A stretch of DNA of 64,000 bases, from NCBI GenBank assembly GCA_009829735.1, contig CM020619.1, forward strand, positions 3,912,590-3,976,589, in the 5' to 3' direction. The notes beneath the pieces are model-generated. The model did not search any database. It was not told where the DNA came from and saw nothing but the letters and a program-made list of their open reading frames with translations. Shown here piece after piece: positions 52,893 through 61,783 of this stretch; position 1 is the first letter of the stretch; the number at the start of each line of letters is the position of its first letter. Position numbers and translations under genes: made by a program. The DNA is from Pyropia yezoensis. Lineage: Eukaryota; Rhodophyta; Bangiophyceae; Bangiales; Bangiaceae.

Positions 52893-53255
52893 TGAAGCAA
52901 TATGGTTGGCCGTATTGTAACCCTCATATTAGGGGGGCTACTTTTAACCCTTATCTTTCAATTTGATAGTTCGTACTGGTCACGGTATCTATAAGTTACG
53001 TATAACCAGAGGGACTTGCATCTTGGGGTGGAGGGTAGTTAGTAGTGTCTCCGAGGGTTTATAATGTGGGGGCCGGCGGAGAATCCACCGTCGGCCAAGG
53101 TAGAACAACAAACCCCTCCCATTTGGGCTCCCATCTTGGTCCCGTGGCTTGCGCTCCAAGGATAGCAACCTTGGCCTCCCGGTGACGTTGGTGTCGATCC
53201 CCCTTGGTGAGTGTTCCCTGAGAGTGGACGTGCGACGGATCCCTATTGTGCTACA
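52893..53255 (+). repeat. 3' LTR of element B
   Basis: This is a 363-bp copy of 42514-42876, followed at once by the target-like sequence cgtcc. Confidence 0.9.
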
Positions 53256-53773
53256 CGTCCGCCCCACCTGTAGAGCTCGCCTTAGCAGAATTAGAAAGCA
53301 TGCGGACCGCGCTCGCGCTCGAAGGCGTTTTTCAAGTACCTCCTGCCATTTTGGCGAAAAAGTACTTCCGTGTGCGCCTGGCTTCTGGCATCATTGGTGG
53401 ATCGGTCGCGACGAACGGTCAAGGTCGGCGTCGGAACAACCTTCTTAAGATCAATTCAGAAGATCTACATCAAACACGTTCTGGCGCTTTCAGATGAGTC
53501 GACGTTTCTACCTACGGACTCGCCCACCACTACGCCGTGATCCATATTGGGCGGCCCCAAGCGTTTGCTTTCGTAGAATGTGTCAAGTCATCCGCCGATC
53601 GTCAATGGAAGTATGGGCTTCCAAAAACACGACGAGAAGTGGACTGCTTTTCTTCTCTATGTGGACGCCTTAAGTATGTTCCGTTACTTGCTGTGAGCAC
53701 TGTGGTGGTGACATTGCGTCGAGATGGTCGCCACCATGTCTTGTTTGCTCGAGAGCCATTCACTTCGTCTTGA
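53256..53773 (+). pseudogene. 3' remnant of the interrupted Tnp2-type transposase gene
   Basis: Directly after element B the transposase register resumes (PPVELALAELESMRTALALE) and stops with TGA at 53495-53497. A second stretch in another frame, 53537-53773, encodes IHIGRPQAFAFVECV, SLCGRLKYVPLLAVSTVVV and RRDGRHHVLFA, resembling the C-terminal part of such transposases. Either an intron or a frame change separates the two. The 3' terminal inverted repeat of the transposon was not located. Confidence 0.55.
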
Positions 53774-54180
53774 TGTCTTGCTCTTTCCGATAAATATATA
53801 GATTTTGTGCATGCAGCGGAATACAATCTCTCATGATAGAGACCGAGCTTGTTTGTAGATAGCTGTTGCTTCCCACAAGTCAGATGTTTGCGACTCCGGA
53901 GCTAATCGAATCGCGATTCTGGAGCTTCAATGTCAGGACCACTGCAGGACGGCTGTCCTGTGGTATCCATCTATATGCATCAAGCTGCGGACAATAAATA
54001 GCATATAACGTATACTTTCAGCAAAAGTGGAACGGCCGTCAGAAACTGGCGGGTGGACATAGTGAGCTCCAGAGACGTACACCTGCCACAGGTGTCGGAA
54101 AGCACGTCCGAACGCATGCACCCGCCACATTCCACTACGTTGGATTCGGGGGGTAGGGGCCTGTGTATGCGTGCTCTCGG
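53774..54180. other. Unassigned stretch after the transposase remnant
   Basis: No gene or clear repeat is seen; local composition is moderate in A+T. Confidence 0.4.
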
Positions 54181-54184
54181 ATCG

Positions 54185-55075
54185 GCTGTAGCGTGAGAGG
54201 GGGGGGGGGTGGCGCCGATCCGCCACCACAAAGACAATAGTGTAAAATAGGAGGCAGCTGCACCAATGCTGTTGCCAGATCGAGGGATGCTGGAGTGGAG
54301 GCCGTCAGACGGCAGAGAAGTTCGTGTGGGATCTTTGACTTCTGAACATATCTGATGGCATCTATGGGACCAATAGGAAGCCCTGGAGCCGTGCCTCCGA
54401 GTCTGCAAATGCCGGCCCGGGGGGAGAAGATCTTGCTGCCACCCCACGACGCTACTTCTGTGGGGGGTGTGCGGGTGACGTTTGCTGGCCACCACGCACC
54501 ACAAGTGGGTGAGATCGAGTGGGCTCCAAGGGCCCGAAAATGAGAATTTTGGGAGAGCCAATGGGATTCATGTACGCGCAGGTGGAGGGACGAGATGAAG
54601 GGCGGCCGCTCGGCGCAGGGCGCGGCTATGATATTCGTCAGAGAGGGCGCGAAGCTATGGTATGCGTCAGAGAGGGAGTGGGTGGGGCGCAGCGTCGATC
54701 CGCCACCACCCACAACAGCAGGATATAAAATTGGAGTGGGGGACTACATCTCACGGAATGCTGCTGCAAGACACGGCACCGATGGCCATCAGAAGGCAGT
54801 GTTGTGGGCTCAGCTTCCTAAACGACCATAATGGCTTATGGCAAACCAATAGGAAGCCCCGGAGCCGTGCCTCCGAGTCTGCAAATGCGGGCCCGGGGGG
54901 AGAAGATCTTGCTGCCACCCCACGACGCTACTTCAGGGGGGGGTGTGCGGGTGACGCTCGCTGGCCACCACGCACCACGGGTGGGTGAGATCGAGTGGGC
55001 TCCAAGGGCCCGAAGATGAGAATGTTGGGAGAGCCAGTGGGATTCATGTACGCGCAAGTGGAGTGAGGAGATGGA
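54185..55075. repeat. Tandem duplication, two units of about 480 bp
   Basis: Unit 1 (about 54185-54600) and unit 2 (about 54660-55075) share gatccgccacca (54217, 54697), accaataggaagccc (54369, 54845), gggagaagatcttgctgcca and the block from gtgggtgagatcgagtgggc to ttcatgtacgcgca. Offsets are 476-480 bp. The short plus ORF in each unit (starting MASMGPIGSPGAV and MAYGKPIGSPGAV) is 62 residues and nearly identical, but it is Pro/Ala-rich and may be incidental. Confidence 0.7.
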
Positions 55076-56178
55076 GCTTGGCCGCGGGCCAATCGAAATT
55101 TTGCAGGCGCGAATGGTGCTGCGAGCGGGGGGGGGGTGTGGCGTTCTGGCCTTTGGGGACAGGCGGGCCCTCGGTGAGGTGACTTGGGACCCGGCCGGCA
55201 GTGGTACGTGGAACCCTACGCTGGCCGGGGATCCTTGGCCACGTGGCCCGGTGTTGTGGCGACACACCCGGAGCCCTGATTGGCCCACCCGACTGGAGGA
55301 CTCGCCCGGGTTGTGGGCTTGCTGACCTACTTGTGGTGTACTTGATTTTCGTATTTGTTTTCCCTGCGTGATTTCGTGTCTTTCCCCTTTTTTCCCACTG
55401 GGTTTTTTCTGGGGATTGACATTTGTGTGTGGGGGGATTTCGCTTTCTTTTTGTGTGTTGGCCCGGTGAGCGGCCGGTGCCTTGCTGGCACTTGGCCCGC
55501 TGGGGGCGCCCTCTCGGGGCCTCGCTCTGGGCCCCTGGAGGGGCCAGGGGGGGAGGTTCTTGAGGGTAGCTCCGGGGTCTCCCCGGGGCCATCTTGTAAA
55601 ATCAACAGTGCTTTGGGTTCTTGCTCCCTCAGGCTTTTGTCCTTGTTACCTTTACCTGTGACGGGGTGGGCGAGTGGACCACGCTTGGGCTCTTACCTGT
55701 TCCTTCCTGGCCAGTCTGTGGTTTGCTGTGTGTGGTGGTTGTGGGGTCCGATAGGGCCATAACGTTACAGGGGGGTCGCACGCCGTCACACGCGGATGTG
55801 CAGGCGGGATCATATTGTGCGCTTGCGGCGTGCGCTTCGCTCCATGCGCCACATCAGTCCACCGCTCACCGGCGTCCGCTACCTCCACCATCCTCAAACC
55901 CCGTTCACTACCACATTTTCCACGTCCTCCAAACTGGCATGGTGCCGCGACCCCCGCTGCGGCGGGCTGCGCCGCGGCGGGGCAAGGAGCGGCGATGCGC
56001 TCCTGACGGACAGTAGGCAGAGGGGACTGGTAAGTTGCCTGCGACTTTGTGGTCCGCGAGAGTGACGCAGGGGATGCGAGGGCGCTGGAGACGTTACCAG
56101 TGGACAGCCGACGACCGACGACGGGCATGCCACTGACAATGGCTCTTCCTTCTTCCTCTGTGTTTCTATGCGACTGCT
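55076..56178. other. Unassigned region with possible exon boundaries
   Basis: T-rich stretches at 55340-55440 and acceptor-like ttgctccctcag at about 55632 suggest spliced transcription on the plus strand, but no recognisable protein results. ORFs on both strands at 55044-55762 match nothing I know. Confidence 0.3.
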
Positions 56179-56212
56179 TTGACATGCATGCGCTTGCTTT
56201 TTTTTTTCGATG

Positions 56213-56805
56213 CAGGCATGGAAGGGCTTGAGGAGGCGGCCCAGGCTGCTCGTGCGCTCGGCGCCGCCGCACTTCCTTCCCGCATGGATCCAGTACGCGC
56301 CACGCCGCGAGGCACAGCCCCCCCCGTACGCAATCCACCCCGACGGCCTAACCGTTCTGCTCCCCCTCCCCGTTCTGCGCAGTTGGGGCCAGCGATGCAC
56401 CCTGCAGCACCGGCGGCGCTGTCATCCCTCCCCCCTCTCCCTGCTCGCTCGCCTCCGCCCCCCCCGCCGCGACGCTACGACGTCTCGGTAGCGCCACTGC
56501 CTTCGCGCATTGGCGCGGTACCGCTGCTGCCGACGTGCCCCCGTCCCCGCCATCCCCTCTCCCAGGCTTTGGATGTTGCCCCGCGGGTAACCGCTGGGGG
56601 TCAATCGTCGGGGCGATCGAGCCGCCGTCTTTCCGTTGGCCGGGGTGGCTCCATGACTTCTTACTGCAAGAGCGGACTGTGCCACAGCCGCCCATTCCCA
56701 TCTAGAAGATCAACGTCTGTAACTTCTTGGGGTACTCGCGCGCTGGCCGCAACGGTCTTAACGCGAGCGTGCGGCGCGCCTGTCGGGGGCTGGACCGGGC
56801 CGTGA
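56213..56805 (+). CDS. Possible exon of an unknown Pro/Arg-rich protein
   Basis: A T10 tract and acceptor-like cgatgcag precede the frame. It reads MEGLEEAAQAARALGAAALP and then a Pro/Arg/Ser-rich sequence to the TGA at 56803-56805. The first 20 residues look like an amphipathic helix; the rest is low-complexity. No family is recognised, and this may be a 5' exon of a spliced gene or non-coding. Confidence 0.22.
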
Positions 56806-57498
56806 TAATGACGAAGCAGACCCCGGCACCACTAACGCGCGCCGTAATCGCATTGGAGACATCGCGAGTGCCACTATAACGATGCATTCGAAGTTGGGGA
56901 GCGTGCGCTTTGATTTCTCGCCACGTGGCGAGCGTTGTGCGGTCAAGTGACGATGTTGCATCGAGTGAAGGAGAGGGAGAAGGGTCGCGTGACACTAACG
57001 GACGTGGAGGGAATGACTCTGTAGAGGGTGAACTCCATGCCAACGCAGCGAGTCGTGTTCCAGGACCGGGAGTGGGGAGCATTGCTGAGCAAGCGGCGTA
57101 TTTTAACACGTTATCATAAACACTGTAGGTTACCATTTGGGAATGTACCCAATTGTGTCAACCGAACCATCGTTAAATTGGTAACCATAAAGTGATTAAG
57201 CTTTTTTTGTTTGGTAATGACGGGTCGATGTCGATTTAGCCAGATACAGCCGGCAACGAAAGCAATGATATGTATCTGTCGCTCGGTTTTAGCGGTCGTA
57301 CGTTTTAAAATCTGTCGGTGGACTTACTTCTACACTTACTCATCTATGTGGATGTCCACGTAACATGCACGACGGATGGTCGCTCGCTTCCTCGTTCACT
57401 ACTTTGTCTGGGAGGGGGTGGGGGGTGTTAAATATGTGGAACCCACTGGAACAGAGGTCTCGCAACGCACGAGCCTCACCAGTCGCGAGCTGCCGCGA
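56806..57498. other. Unassigned A+T-richer stretch
   Basis: No gene is seen. A short inverted pair (gttaccattt near 57128, aaattggtaac near 57175) could mark a small insertion. The A+T content at 57100-57350 is among the highest in the window. Confidence 0.35.
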
Positions 57499-58935
57499 AT
57501 GTCCTGGCACCCTGAGAGCCGTCGACAGCCAACCAAAGTCCCACACAATCCGGGTTCTCGAGCCCAGTAATCCGGGTTTGCATGGTTCTGCCGTTGGGAA
57601 GCCCGGATATCCGGGCTCCGCCTGGAGGCGCTCCCAGGGATAGGGGGTGGACGCGGCCCCGCTCTCAAGAGAGATCACCGCGTTGGGTCCTGAGACCGGG
57701 CTCACGGACGGCTGTGCTTGTTCTCGGCGGCTCTTGAGCGCGTCGCTGGGCGCCTTGGCTCCAGTTCTGCGGCCTCCGACAGTGAGTCCGCGGCTCTCGC
57801 AGTGAGTCCGCGGCTTCTACAAATGGCCGGTGCGGCTCTGTCTGACGGGGGGCAGGGCCCTTCGGGCATGGTATGAAAATATGTGTGGGGCGCTCTTGAC
57901 CCCTCTCAGAGCATTCCTGCGTCGGGCATAGAAAACCCCGATATCTGGTTTATCCTTGTGGTAGGGGTGGCACCGCCGCCGTCGGTCATCTCCCTCGGCG
58001 CCGCCGCTGGAGCTGCCCCCCCGCGCTGCCTCTCCCCCGCCTGTCGGCGAGTCGCCGCCGCGGCCGCCGCCGCGTCACTGCGGGACGTTGTCACGCACCC
58101 CTTGGCTGCCGGCGGGCAGATGGCGATGACGGCCCGCGCCGGTGCTGGGCTCGCCGCCGGCCCCACCCTCGCTCCGCCCTACAACAAAAATAACCCGATA
58201 TCTGGGTTTTCTGTACCCACAGGCGGACACCTCTGGGACTGGTCGAAAACCCTCCATGTAATTTTTCCAGCCATGACCGCAGAGCACAATCGCCCACAAG
58301 ATGGAGTGGCAACCGCCATGCTCGCCGTGCCGCAGACCCCGAGTCGTGGGCCTGGGCACTCATCACAGGTGCGACAACGACGTGCGGTGCGATCGACAAA
58401 GCGCTCAGGGCGTGCATACGGGCCGCTCTCATGACCTAAGGTTGTGCGGTCACTCGAAGAGCAGACCCGGTTCCTGCACCTTGGGGCAGAGCCACCAACG
58501 TGGGCTATCGGAAGAAAGCCGAAACTATTCGGTACGTAACGATACATGGAAGAATGCCGGGTCTATGTAATCAGAGATCATCCAATCTGAGACCTGTACG
58601 AAATTGACCCACGATAGCTCTGAGTTATCGCCGAGCCAAAGCAGTGCCTTTTGGTCGAGCGATAGCTCTTGAGCTAGCCCAGGCCAACGAGAACGCGCTC
58701 TGATTGGCTGTTACGCTTCCAAAAATTTCGCGAACCACATGTTCGACTTCCGTATCGAAGAATAGGATCAGCAATAGTGGTGAATCTACTGACAGCCCAC
58801 GTTGGTGGCTGTGCCCTTAGAACCCGGACGTCCGGGTTTCTCCATGACAGAACGCAGATATCCGGGTTCAGAAACCCCGATTATGTGGGACTTTGATTGG
58901 CTACGGATCATTCTCAGCGTCTCACAGGACCGCTC
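57499..58935. mobile_element. Inverted-repeat DNA element carrying a host-like fragment
   Basis: The left arm (about 57499-57618) and the reverse complement of the right arm (about 58935-58821) align with interruptions: gtcctg, then agccaa[c/t]caaagtcccaca, aatc.gggttct and an 18-bp palindrome at each inner end (agcccggatatccgggct at 57600-57617; aacccggacgtccgggtt at 58821-58838). Inside is a second inverted pair: 57934-57962, reading aaccccgatatctggtttat and then ccttgtggtaggg, and 58178-58208, reading ccctacaacaaaaataaccc and then gatatctgggtt. This pair encloses about 215 bp of GC-rich sequence at 57963-58177 that resembles 25,450-25,530. No transposase is encoded. The layout resembles gene-fragment-carrying (Pack-type) elements. 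Confidence 0.55.
57963..58177 (+). pseudogene. GC-rich host-like fragment inside the inverted-repeat element
   Basis: The plus frame reads GAAPPRCLSPACRRVAAAAA and then ASLRDVVTHPLAAGG. This is similar to GAAPPRCLATACRRVAAAAD and ASLRDAS at 25,450-25,535. LRDVVTHP is reminiscent of the first helix of RNase III domains (LxxAxTHPS). It looks like a captured piece of a gene related to the one at 25 kb. Confidence 0.4.
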
Positions 58936-58977
58936 TCGAGGTCAAGCGCCATCCCCGCCCTGGATGTCTGCGCACGT

Positions 58978-59043
58978 ATCAGACCACGCTGCAATATTGG
59001 AATATATAAATATATATATTGCAATATTGCAGCGTGATCCGAT
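58978..59043. repeat. A+T-rich hairpin
   Basis: Perfect 15-bp arms cacgctgcaatattg (58985-58999) and caatattgcagcgtg (59022-59036) extend imperfectly to about 22 bp. They enclose a 22-base loop made almost only of A and T. It could be a tiny inverted-repeat insertion or the terminus of a larger element. Confidence 0.6.
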
Positions 59044-59307
59044 ATATATGTGGCGGGTTACTATAGAATCCTCATTTTTCTTGGCTCTGAACATTTTTGA
59101 GTTAGCCCCATGGATGGGTGCGCCTCCTCGAGATCTGTCCAACGGCGTCGAGTTTTTCTGCGTGCGATAGTTTCTCATGAAGTTACCGTACGAAATGGCT
59201 GTTTTGAACAATTTAGAGACCGTAGGAACGGCCAAAAAAGAATAGGCGACTGTAGGGCACAGGACTGGAATTATACATAAATATCTCCAATCAGAAACCA
59301 GAACGGA

Positions 59308-61485
59308 ATGAGAAGGCGTCACGTCCGAGAATGGCCGCGTTTTGCGGGATGGTTCACAGAAGGCGCGCAACCGCACGGGGCGGAGCGCGTCAGTGTTGGC
59401 ACCGGGTGCACACGAGCAGCATTGCACGGTAAGCTGTTGCACCCGGCGGGGCGGTCGTTGCCACGACCACGGGACTGCTGGCCGCCGCGGCCTGGCGAGT
59501 GGTCAAGCACGTCCCCACCTACTGGGTCCTGTCCATCTCGTACTCGCTGTGCGGAAGAGCGAGTCACCTGCAGTGTGTGTCAAGAGCAACGCACCATGCC
59601 GCGTGCAGGTGAGGCGACGGCACCACCCTGCTGCAACCCGAATGAGATGCGGGTACGCCGGGAGGTGGGGGCCATCTCTACACCGACCGCCATCCAGGGG
59701 AAGAGGGTGATAATCAACGGGGTGGTGGCGTCGATCGCTGTTCCGGTCGCGGACCGCCCGGCCGCGGCAGCGGTGGGAGGGGCGGCGGCGCGCACCGATG
59801 CGCCCGCCGCTGACAAGGTGGCGGGGGTGATGGTGGGCGCGGCGGTGACGCCCGTCGCTGTGCCGGTCGCGGACCGCCCGGCCGCGGCGGCGGTGGGTGG
59901 GGCGGCGGCGCGCACCGATGCGCCCGCCGCTGACAAGGTGGCGGGGGTGATGGTGGGCGCGGCGGTGACGCCCGTCGCTGTGCCGGTCGCGGACCGCCCG
60001 GCCGCGGCGGCGGTGGGAGGGGCGGCGGCGCGCACCGATGCGCGCGCCGCTGACAAGGTGGGGGGGGTGTTGGTGGACACTGTTGTGGCGCCCGTCGTTG
60101 CGCCGGTCGGTCAGAATCCGTCCGCGGCGGCGGTGGGCGGGGCGGCGGTGAACACCAATGTGGCCGCTCTCGACGATGGCGGCGGTGTCGCTTCCTCTGC
60201 CAGCAGCAGTGGTGTTCGGGCCATTGTGCCGCTGCCGACGGTCAGGAAGCTCCGTCTCCACATGGACTCGTGCCCCAGCACCAACAAGTCGCAGTTTTTT
60301 TACGGGGGCCTGGGACTGCTGATTGCGACGGAGCTGATCGATTGTGCAATGGTCCACTACATGGTGGTCGGCCATACAAAGTTTGGTCCAGACCTGGTCG
60401 CGCGGCAGATTGCTGGCCGCTACAACAAGTACGACTGCTTCAACAACGGGCAGTTGGTGGAGCTGATGCGCCCATACGCGACGGCGGGCTCGTATGACGG
60501 CAACCAGCTGCAGACGTGGAAGGAGGGCACTAAGGACCTCTTTTCGGTGGTGACGCACATCATGAGCTACCGGTGTTTCCTGTTGGTGGCAGACGACGGC
60601 AAGCTCAACCTCGGTACTCCTGCCGTGCCGCCGGCCTCTTTTGAGCCGTTTCCGGACTCGGGCCCGCTGTGCCATCATGATGTTCTGATGCATCAGTGCG
60701 ACCAGGCGGCTTATCGCGGCCTCAAGCACAAGGTCCTTCCGGAGCTCCGCACCCGCTGCTACCAAGGGGTGGGCCAGTGCGCCGTGCCCCAACGCTGTCG
60801 TGCCGAGGCGCCTTCCATGCTTCTCCCCGCCCAGGTCGGCCGCTGCCGCAACGTGCGGCTCTTCACTCGCCGGTCTACCAGCGACGTGTACTGGCGCGAG
60901 CAGGTGGGCTGGATGAAGAGCCACACCGTCGACCACGTCAGCGCAGCGCTGGATGCGATCAAGCCATACAGTGAAGACCCACGGCTGAGGAAGGACGCGT
61001 ATGGTGCCAAGGCCAAGAGCATCCGGGAGCAGTATTTCAAGTACGTCCCGCGCGAGTTTGTGCCTGACCGCTACGAGGTGCCGGAAGATGGCCAGACTGA
61101 TACTGCCATGCGCCTGTGGAAGCAGTCCTCCTTGGAGCTCGCAATGGGCGCAAGCCAGGCGGCGTCATCCCCGTCACCGTCAGCGGCGGACACTCAGGCA
61201 AGCCGAAACCTCTCAACGGACCAGAGCGGGTCGACTCCTGCTGTGGGTGCCCCAGCAAAGAAGGCGCGGTGGTCAAGGTCTGTGCACGCCAAGCTCCTGG
61301 AACGGGTGCTGCAGGCCCCCCCCTTCAACGGGACACTGCCAAAGAAGAAGGAGGATTGGGAGGAGCTGGTCAAGATGATGCCCGTTTCCGAGGTGGGGTC
61401 TGAGTGGGACGTCCCGACTCTCAGGCGTCATGCCAAGGCCCTGACAAAGGAGGGCACTGTCACTGCTGTGGCCTCTGGTCAATAA
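59308..61485 (+). CDS. Integrase-like (DUF7869-type) protein with a 40-residue repeat region
   Basis: This is 725 residues from ATG 59308; an alternative in-frame ATG at 59596 (context ccATGc, MPRAGEATAPPCCNP) would give 629 and is equally plausible. Residues about 145-280 are four copies of a 40-residue Ala/Val-rich unit (DRPAAAAVGGAAARTDAPAA), the last diverged. The core at about 310-400 reads LRLHMDSCPSTNKSQFFYGG, then MVVGHTKFGPD and AGRYNKYDCFNNGQLVELM. It resembles the C-terminal half of integrase-like proteins now grouped as DUF7869 (pattern DNCxxQNKN ... GHTKFAPD). The HMDSC Asp would be the counterpart of the catalytic DN. The tail has a basic patch (AKKARWSRSVHAKLLERVL) and ends at TAA. 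It converges with the minus-strand gene. The homology is from memory of the motif and should be treated as tentative. Confidence 0.6.
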   Translation: MRRRHVREWPRFAGWFTEGAQPHGAERVSVGTGCTRAALHGKLLHPAGRSLPRPRDCWPPRPGEWSSTSPPTGSCPSRTRCAEERVTCSVCQEQRTMPRAGEATAPPCCNPNEMRVRREVGAISTPTAIQGKRVIINGVVASIAVPVADRPAAAAVGGAAARTDAPAADKVAGVMVGAAVTPVAVPVADRPAAAAVGGAAARTDAPAADKVAGVMVGAAVTPVAVPVADRPAAAAVGGAAARTDARAADKVGGVLVDTVVAPVVAPVGQNPSAAAVGGAAVNTNVAALDDGGGVASSASSSGVRAIVPLPTVRKLRLHMDSCPSTNKSQFFYGGLGLLIATELIDCAMVHYMVVGHTKFGPDLVARQIAGRYNKYDCFNNGQLVELMRPYATAGSYDGNQLQTWKEGTKDLFSVVTHIMSYRCFLLVADDGKLNLGTPAVPPASFEPFPDSGPLCHHDVLMHQCDQAAYRGLKHKVLPELRTRCYQGVGQCAVPQRCRAEAPSMLLPAQVGRCRNVRLFTRRSTSDVYWREQVGWMKSHTVDHVSAALDAIKPYSEDPRLRKDAYGAKAKSIREQYFKYVPREFVPDRYEVPEDGQTDTAMRLWKQSSLELAMGASQAASSPSPSAADTQASRNLSTDQSGSTPAVGAPAKKARWSRSVHAKLLERVLQAPPFNGTLPKKKEDWEELVKMMPVSEVGSEWDVPTLRRHAKALTKEGTVTAVASGQ
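59731..60170 (+). repeat. Coding 120-bp tandem repeat
   Basis: Units of exactly 120 bp can be followed by the landmark gccggtcgcggaccgcccg ending at 59760, 59880 and 60000. A fourth diverged unit follows to about 60170. The first three units are nearly identical, so expansion is recent or homogenised. Confidence 0.85.
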
Positions 61486-61783
61486 ACCCCCGTTGCCCTT
61501 CACTCTTTCATGGCATGTAAACATGTCCACCATCGTATGATGATCACATCCGCCGCGGCACCTTACCCGCCGTGCGCTTGTCACGGGTTTTCGTGGGGTG
61601 TCTACAGGAGGCCACGCGGTTGAGGTGATGTGGAATCGGCAGGGGTGGTGTTTACGGCTGGACGTCACCCGGTCCTCCCCGCCCGCCATGGGATGCCCTG
61701 AGCCCGCCCCTCACGTCCTTCGCTGCTGTTGGCCCCGCCCTGTCCCCCCCGCGTCCTATACATGGCATACAAGCGGCTCACTT
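61486..61783. other. Convergent intergenic region of the two-gene unit
   Basis: This is 298 bp. An AATAAA overlaps the TAA stop of the upstream gene (caataaacc at about 61481), and catgtaaacatg follows at 61514. No gene is seen. Confidence 0.5.

Larger units (their letters stand above)
42514..53255 (+). mobile_element. Ty3/gypsy (chromovirus-type) LTR retrotransposon B
   Basis: This element of about 10.7 kb reads on the plus strand, in inverted orientation to element A and with the same layout: LTR, primer-binding-like site, gag region, pol region, palindrome spacer, antisense ORF region, polypurine tract, LTR. The flanks cgttc (42509-42513) and cgtcc (53256-53260) look like a 5-bp target duplication with one difference. 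The LTRs differ at about 8 of 363 positions, so it is recent and perhaps slightly younger than A. It has inserted into the Tnp2-type transposase gene. It is broken, with only a few breaks, and is the better preserved of the two in pol. Confidence 0.9.

Noticed and set aside
39274-54100. CACTA-type terminal repeats for the Tnp2-type transposon
   Set aside because: CACTA/TAGTG strings occur (for example near 54059 and 54239), but no matching pair of ends could be paired convincingly.
55044-55762. Overlapping ORFs of 182 (-) and 135 (+) residues
   Set aside because: Neither has family features, and the region has T-rich, intron-like character.
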